A DNA stretch of 64,000 nucleotides from Porphyrobacter sp. LM 6. Its GTDB lineage: Bacteria; Pseudomonadota; Alphaproteobacteria; Sphingomonadales; Sphingomonadaceae. The notes beneath the pieces were generated by a model, which saw only the letters and a list, made by a program, of their open reading frames with translations, was not told where the DNA came from and searched no databases. Both the position numbers and the translations under genes were made by a program. The stretch spans positions 2,542,001-2,606,000 of the forward strand of contig NZ_CP017113.1 of assembly GCF_001720465.1 (NCBI RefSeq), written 5' to 3'. Below are positions 60,231 to 64,000 of this stretch, piece by piece (within the stretch, counting starts at the first letter, position 1; every line of letters begins with the position of its first letter).

Positions 60231-60923
60231 TCAGATGTCCTCGTCGATCTTTTCCACCGCGCGCTCGGCTTCGACCATGGCACTGGCAATCCTGTTGGAC
60301 TTCTGGCGGTGCTGTTCGGCCAGGTCGGTCTCCATCGAGGCCACGGGGGAATAGCCCTGCGTGGTCAGGTCGTTCTGCACCGAGAGCAACTTCTCGCGGT
60401 AGAAGACAGCGAAGACTTCGGGCGTGGTGTTCGCGTGGATTGTGGCGAGTTCCAGCAAGACACGGCGCACCCGCAGCGCGGAGATGATATCGCGGTAGGC
60501 AGCGCCGGGCGTGGCGTTGTAATAGAAATCGCAATCGATCTGGTTGGCCCGGATATAGGACTTGAACGGCGTGATCGGGACCGAGCCGGGATAGCGGGCG
60601 TTCTTGTACCAGAACAGGTCGAGCCCCGTCGGAATGCCGTCTGCGAAGGCATCGATATATTGATCCCACGTGCCGTTGAAGTTCGACAGGAACAGCATCT
60701 GGTCCCGCTCGAGCGCCTCCTGCTCCTGGCCAAGGCTCGGCCAGGCCTTGCGCGGAATGATCACCCAGCGCGCGAAATGGATGAATCGCAGGCCCATCAG
60801 GCCCGAAAGCGCCGCCGGAAAGCTCCGGGCAAACCGGAAGATCCAGCGGTTCAGCCACCCCAGACGCAGCGACATCGGGGTGATCACCGTCATCCCGTAG
60901 GCCTTGCCCGCAACATTCGACAT
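60231..60923 (-). CDS. unrecognised 230-residue protein upstream of the Dyp peroxidase gene
   Basis: First gene of the three-gene Dyp unit. It contains SLRLGWLNRWIFRFARSF, a hydrophobic/Arg-rich stretch, LFLSNFNGTWDQYIDAFADGIPTGLDLFWYKNARYPGS, and a helical C-terminus rich in Glu/Lys. No family is recognised. Similar residue pattern to part of the next gene suggests they may be related. It is divergent from the Crp-family regulator (74-bp gap) and may be under its control. Confidence 0.68.
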   Translation of the reverse strand: MSNVAGKAYGMTVITPMSLRLGWLNRWIFRFARSFPAALSGLMGLRFIHFARWVIIPRKAWPSLGQEQEALERDQMLFLSNFNGTWDQYIDAFADGIPTGLDLFWYKNARYPGSVPITPFKSYIRANQIDCDFYYNATPGAAYRDIISALRVRRVLLELATIHANTTPEVFAVFYREKLLSVQNDLTTQGYSPVASMETDLAEQHRQKSNRIASAMVEAERAVEKIDEDI

Positions 60924-60997
60924 GCTTCCCCCCTTCGGAAGGCTTTATTCATTGTTTACCATCGCCTTGCAAGCTAACTGAATGGCGGGGTGCTTGC

Positions 60998-61693
60998 ATG
61001 AGCGATGATTATCTGAACAATTCCAGGCTCAGAAAATTCAGTATTTTTGAGGATTTATCCGACGAGACGCTGGAATCCATCAAGAGCCGGATCATGGTTG
61101 TCCGCTTCGGACGCGGGGAAACCATCATCGCTCATGAAGCGCTGGATACCGATGTCTTCCTGCTTCTCGACGGGCAGGCGCTGGTGAACCGCTATTCGAT
61201 GGCGGGGCGCGAAATCAGCTATCGCCGCCTGCCGGCCAATTCCTACGTGGGCGAGCTCGCCGTGTTCGATGGCATGCCGCGCTCGGTCAATGTTATCGCG
61301 GTGACCGAAGTGGTGATGGGGCGGCTGACCGGCCCGACCTTCAACGATCTGGTACTGACCATACCGGAGGTTACGCGGGCCCTGCTCCGCGATCTTGCTG
61401 CCCGCACGAGGGACCTTTCCAACCGGATCTACGAGAACGCGGCCCGATCGGTCAAAGCGCGGTTCTATTCGGAATTGATGCGCGCGGCGCTGGCCGAGCA
61501 GAGTGACGCGGGCGAGGTGATCCTGCGCGATCCGCCCACCCATGCGGACTGGGCCGCAATCGTCGGCGGTCAGCGCGAGGCGATTACCCGCGCGCTCAGC
61601 GAGCTGACGGCGCTCGGCATCGTCCGCAAGCAAGGCCGAAGTCTGGTCGTGACCGATCTCGACCGGTTGATCGACCTGATCGAAGAAGACTAG
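60998..61693 (+). CDS. Crp/Fnr family transcriptional regulator
   Basis: 231 residues: cNMP-binding beta-barrel with a phosphate-binding cassette SYVGELAVFDGMPRSVNV (Glu and Arg-Ser conserved, fitting cAMP/cGMP binding), dimerisation helix, and winged HTH with WAAIVGGQREAITRALSELTALGIV. No FNR-type cysteine cluster. Proximity to the cyclase gene suggests a local cyclic-nucleotide circuit controlling the P450/Dyp genes; this is inference. Confidence 0.9.
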   Translation: MSDDYLNNSRLRKFSIFEDLSDETLESIKSRIMVVRFGRGETIIAHEALDTDVFLLLDGQALVNRYSMAGREISYRRLPANSYVGELAVFDGMPRSVNVIAVTEVVMGRLTGPTFNDLVLTIPEVTRALLRDLAARTRDLSNRIYENAARSVKARFYSELMRAALAEQSDAGEVILRDPPTHADWAAIVGGQREAITRALSELTALGIVRKQGRSLVVTDLDRLIDLIEED

Positions 61694-61714
61694 CCGCTGC
61701 GGGAGACGCCCACG

Positions 61715-61746
61715 AAAAAGCCCCCAGGCCGCGGGGGCCAGGGGGC
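61715..61746 (-). terminator. intrinsic terminator for the 46-codon gene
   Basis: Stem GCCCCC-A-GGCC / GGCC-A-GGGGGC with a 5-nt loop; reading on the minus strand it is followed by UUUUU (the plus-strand run of A at 61715-61719). It lies about 105 bp downstream of a minus-strand small gene and 22 bp after the convergent Crp gene. The U-tract on the minus strand shows which direction it terminates. Confidence 0.75.
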
Positions 61747-61850
61747 GAGTCTTCGGGTCGCACAATTCTGATAGCGAGAGCCGGATCGCCGGAATGTGCA
61801 AAAATGCACGTCCTGGCAGACCGCCGAAAATTTATTCCGTCACCGCCCTG

Positions 61851-61991
61851 TCAGCCTGCCGGCCGCGCCGCAGCGACGTGCAGCACGGTGTGATCTTCAC
61901 CGGCAATCTCGGTGGTATTTTCCTTGTCCGCCGCCAGCGTCAGGCCGGCGGCAAAGCCCAGCACAACAACAATCTTGATGAACTTCGACAT
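61851..61991 (-). CDS. small secreted peptide (46 aa), unrecognised
   Basis: A 46-codon gene with a GGGAG ribosome site 7-8 bp before its ATG. The product begins MSKFIKIVVVLGFAAGLTLA, a classical signal peptide (basic n-region, hydrophobic h-region), leaving about 26 residues, starting ADKENTTEIAGED and ending HVAAARPAG. A U-tract terminator on the correct strand lies downstream. Together these make a genuine short exported-protein gene likely. Not recognised as a known family. Confidence 0.65.
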   Translation of the reverse strand: MSKFIKIVVVLGFAAGLTLAADKENTTEIAGEDHTVLHVAAARPAG

Positions 61992-62098
61992 GACCATTCT
62001 CCCGCTGAAGGGCCAGCTTCATGGGATCATGTTAATTCAAAGCGTTGCACAAAAATGTGAAATTTCACACACATCCGTAGATTGGACGGGTCGCCCTG

Positions 62099-62959
62099 CT
62101 ACGCGGGGAAAGCGGCGGGGATTTCGGGATCGGCTGTATCGAGCAGGGGGATCGTGCCCTCTTCCAGCCCGTCATAGGCCGCTGCCCAGCGTCGCACCCA
62201 ATCGGGATCGCGAACCTTGGCCGGATGGTAACCGGGAAGCAGCGACCGCAGCATCGCCGGCGAGGCGTGCAGCAGGAAGCGCGCGACCATCAGGTAGAGC
62301 CGCAAACGGCTCGATGGGCGAGCCCACCGCCCGTCGCGTTGCAGCATCCGGCGGTAACCCTGCCGACTCGCTAGCGCGACATGGGCCGTAGCGAACAGCA
62401 GGCCGCGGGCCTTTCCCCACCAGCTGCCGTAAAGGTGCATATAGAGATCATAGGCCACGTTCTTGTGCTCGGTCTCCTCGACCATGTGCCACAAGACCAG
62501 CGATGCAACCGACCGGTCCGCGCCCCGGAACAGCAAACTGCGCTGGTGGACGAGCCATTCGGTGATGCCCATCGTCATCGTCTCGAACCCGGCGGTGTAG
62601 GCTAGCCGCCATTCGAGACTGCGCTTCTGGAACCCGCGATAATCGGCATCGAGCGCCGCCTCGACCTCGGCCAATTCGGGATAGTGCCGCTTGAGGATCT
62701 CGTTGTAGCGCCGGTGATTGCGGTAATGGACGCCCTCTTGGCCGATAAAGGCCTGCACGTCCGCCTTCAGCGCCGGATCGCCGACCTGCCGCAGCGCCTC
62801 GGTCACGGTCTTGATCAGGAACGGCTCGAGATAGGGCATGGTGAGCGAGGCGCCGTTCACCATGTGGCTCCACTCCGGCTTGTCGGGGTGCCAGACGGGA
62901 TCGATCGCCTCACTGAAGGCGAAGGGGATCTGGCGAACCGGGATTGCGCCGCTGCTCAT
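62099..62959 (-). CDS. PF10118-type predicted metal-dependent hydrolase
   Basis: 286 residues. Signature pieces: IGQEGVHYRNHRRYNEIL (Glu and His as in ferritin-like di-metal sites), FETMTMGITEWLV, and WHMVEETEHKNVAYDLYMHLYG with a second ExxEH-like set. These glutamate/histidine helices define the metal-dependent hydrolase family of unknown substrate. Its ATG overlaps the stop of the membrane-protein gene upstream (ATGA), so the two are co-translated. Confidence 0.82.
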   Translation of the reverse strand: MSSGAIPVRQIPFAFSEAIDPVWHPDKPEWSHMVNGASLTMPYLEPFLIKTVTEALRQVGDPALKADVQAFIGQEGVHYRNHRRYNEILKRHYPELAEVEAALDADYRGFQKRSLEWRLAYTAGFETMTMGITEWLVHQRSLLFRGADRSVASLVLWHMVEETEHKNVAYDLYMHLYGSWWGKARGLLFATAHVALASRQGYRRMLQRDGRWARPSSRLRLYLMVARFLLHASPAMLRSLLPGYHPAKVRDPDWVRRWAAAYDGLEEGTIPLLDTADPEIPAAFPA

Positions 62960-63459
62960 ACTGCGTCCCCTCTGTGGCGGTAATGCTGCCATGCGCCCCA
63001 CAAGAGAAGCACAATCGCGATGTGGACCCCGATCATCGCCGGCCACCCTGCGAGGAAGATGAGGTTGTTGATTGTCACGTCACCGGGAAACGGCCCGCCG
63101 CCGAATTCGAGGCCGCGCGTTCCGAAGACCGCGTTGGCAATGGCAGGCAAGGTGAACAGCCATCCGAAGGCGATCGCCGCCCAGAACAGCCAGGACTGTG
63201 CCCGCTCGCCAAGCCGCAGATAGCCGCCCGCCGCGCCGATCGCGATCAACATGGTGCCATTGGTGATCCCTTCGAGATGCGCCATGTTCCACGCGCGCCG
63301 GTCTCCGGGAATGGTCGCCGGCAGGTCAGTCACGAAGGGCCACAGATCGACCGCGCCGAGCAGAAAGAAGAAGTAGAGCCAGCCAGAAGCGATCGCACTG
63401 GCGATCAGGCCAATGCCGTTGAACACCAGCAGCGCACGGCGCCTCTCGCTCAATGTCAT
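62956..63459 (-). CDS. small four-helix membrane protein, styrene-oxide-isomerase-like
   Basis: 167 residues, four hydrophobic helices (about 11-34, 62-82, 90-110, 130-152). AHLEGITNGTMLIAIG gives His61 and Asn67 with the same six-residue spacing and nearly the same positions as the haem-ligand His58 and Asn64 of styrene oxide isomerase (AHSGPALNG), followed by an RGLEFGGGPFPGD segment like its RGLTFGPNQFGPGD. The tyrosine in the third helix of the isomerase appears to be Ala here. Resemblance is by eye only. Start chosen at MTLSERR; a longer start 15 codons upstream is possible. Confidence 0.55.
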   Translation of the reverse strand: MTLSERRRALLVFNGIGLIASAIASGWLYFFFLLGAVDLWPFVTDLPATIPGDRRAWNMAHLEGITNGTMLIAIGAAGGYLRLGERAQSWLFWAAIAFGWLFTLPAIANAVFGTRGLEFGGGPFPGDVTINNLIFLAGWPAMIGVHIAIVLLLWGAWQHYRHRGDAV

Positions 63460-63640
63460 GCCTGACCCCGCCCCGTTTATCCTGTCCCCGAGCGGCCTTA
63501 CCACGGCTTCGCATCGCTTGTCGCCTGCGACGGATGTGAGGGGGCAAAAGCCTTCAACCGGGACACGCCCTGCCCCGGCTTGGCAACGGCAGACACGGCA
63601 GCGCTGGCCTGGTTGGCAGCGGGGGGATCAGGAGGGTCGG

Positions 63641-63659
63641 TGGCGGAGAGGGTGGGATT
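63641..63659 (-). repeat. detached 3' end of tRNA-Ser, probable attachment-site copy
   Basis: Read on the minus strand this is AATCCCACCCTCTCCGCCA: the 3' half of a T-arm, the acceptor-stem strand CCTCTCC, discriminator G and an encoded CCA, as at the end of a serine tRNA. The rest of the tRNA is absent: sequence to the right turns AT-rich immediately. Duplication of a tRNA 3' end is the usual scar (att) of tyrosine-integrase elements. The orientation puts the element to the right of this point. Confidence 0.65.
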
Positions 63660-63945
63660 TTACCATTCGATAATTTAATATCATTATTTCAATATGTTAA
63701 ATTTACAGATTGCCTGATTTTGTAGCAGGCCTTGTAGCAAGACTGCCACTTAGATTGATGACTGTGGCGTCTCCCATTGAGCCGTTTGGTGAATGGCGGG
63801 TTCGGGACGGTGAGAGGCGGGAAGCTGCCCTTCGATCTGCCAATGAGCAACGGCAGTTTGCGACCCAGACCCGGTCGTCCATTATCGTCAGGTTGAACGA
63901 CTGCTTCAGACAAAAGCTGCCGATGGGACGGCTCTACCTTTGTCG

Positions 63946-63999
63946 TCAGAACCCCATGCCCAACCTAATGCCGACACGTGCATCGGGGGCATCGGTGGA
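63946..63999 (-). CDS. possible C-terminus of an outer-membrane protein, cut by the window edge
   Basis: A minus-strand reading frame entering from the right ends STDAPDARVGIRLGMGF-stop. Alternating polar/non-polar residues and a terminal Phe are typical of the last strand of an outer-membrane beta-barrel. Only 17 codons are visible, so this is tentative. Confidence 0.3.
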   Translation of the reverse strand, partial: STDAPDARVGIRLGMGF

Positions 64000-64000
64000 C

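Larger units (their letters stand above)
63460..64000. other. right-end region without a supported complete gene
   Basis: About 540 bp. 63460-63640 shows only GC-rich spacer and presumably the promoter for the preceding minus-strand pair. 63641-63659 is a tRNA-Ser 3' fragment, 63655-63745 is strikingly AT-rich, TTGTAGCA occurs twice (63719-63740), and a possible C-terminus of a minus-strand gene begins at 63946. A plus-strand frame open from 63758 to the window end was judged unconvincing. Confidence 0.6.

Noticed and set aside
63641..63730. Complete tRNA-Ser gene
   Set aside because: Only the last 19 nt match; no T-loop, anticodon arm or D-arm follows, so no functional tRNA.
63758..64000. 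Plus-strand frame open to the window end
   Set aside because: 81 codons without stop but no ribosome site, no recognisable motif, and it overlaps a more protein-like minus-strand C-terminus.
1..64000. CRISPR arrays, rRNA genes, insertion sequences
   Set aside because: No regularly spaced direct repeats of CRISPR length, no rRNA signature and no transposase-like protein were seen on either strand.

Overview
The window is about 64 kb of GC-rich DNA with long, tightly packed coding runs. Gene content (divergent hemC/tsaD, TonB-dependent receptors of the sphingomonad type, cydAB with DUF2474, Dyp peroxidase) points to an alphaproteobacterium of the Sphingomonadales, most likely Erythrobacteraceae. 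This rests on protein character only; no rRNA or complete tRNA is present.

Layout. 1-5.7 kb: start of hemD, hemC, then divergent tsaD-gpsA-flippase, a helix-hairpin-helix membrane protein and a receiver-only regulator. 5.8-10.2 kb: maiA and a fumarylacetoacetase-family gene converge on alanine dehydrogenase across a gap holding five 11-bp tandem repeats and a parS-like 16-mer; an aldehyde dehydrogenase is divergent from ald. 10.2-17.7 kb: a possible small ORF, a lactate-oxidase-type flavoprotein, an acyltransferase, the cydA-cydB-DUF2474-DUF393 chain, and a YeeE/YedE pair with a persulfide-dioxygenase-like hydrolase. 17.8-23.1 kb: a large TonB receptor, a membrane protein and a fatty acid hydroxylase-family enzyme.

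23.3-35.8 kb is a minus-strand ten-gene nitrogen operon: ABC transporter, NikR-like repressor, two DUF1989 proteins, urea/guanidine carboxylase, allophanate hydrolase, soluble hybrid kinase and LuxR-type regulator. The two DUF1989 genes favour guanidine rather than urea as the substrate. No guanidine riboswitch was seen upstream.

37.0-48.9 kb is the most novel-looking part: two divergent operons around a GntR/FadR regulator, each preceded by TTGTATACAA. One encodes a racemase-fold enzyme lacking both catalytic cysteines, two NTF2-like proteins and a TonB receptor; the other an HMG-CoA-lyase-like enzyme, HyuA/HyuB, a family III CoA-transferase and an isochorismatase-type amidase. Together they look like uptake and catabolism of an unidentified (probably nitrogen-containing, ring or amide) compound.

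49-63.5 kb holds a DUF1800/DUF1501 pair, an MFS transporter, a zinc-ribbon/class III cyclase/ATPase protein, a P450, a Dyp peroxidase with two unassigned partners, a Crp-family regulator, a 46-residue secreted peptide gene, a PF10118-type protein and a styrene-oxide-isomerase-like membrane protein. At 63641-63659 there is a detached 3' end of tRNA-Ser beside AT-rich DNA, which suggests the boundary of an integrated element extending to the right.
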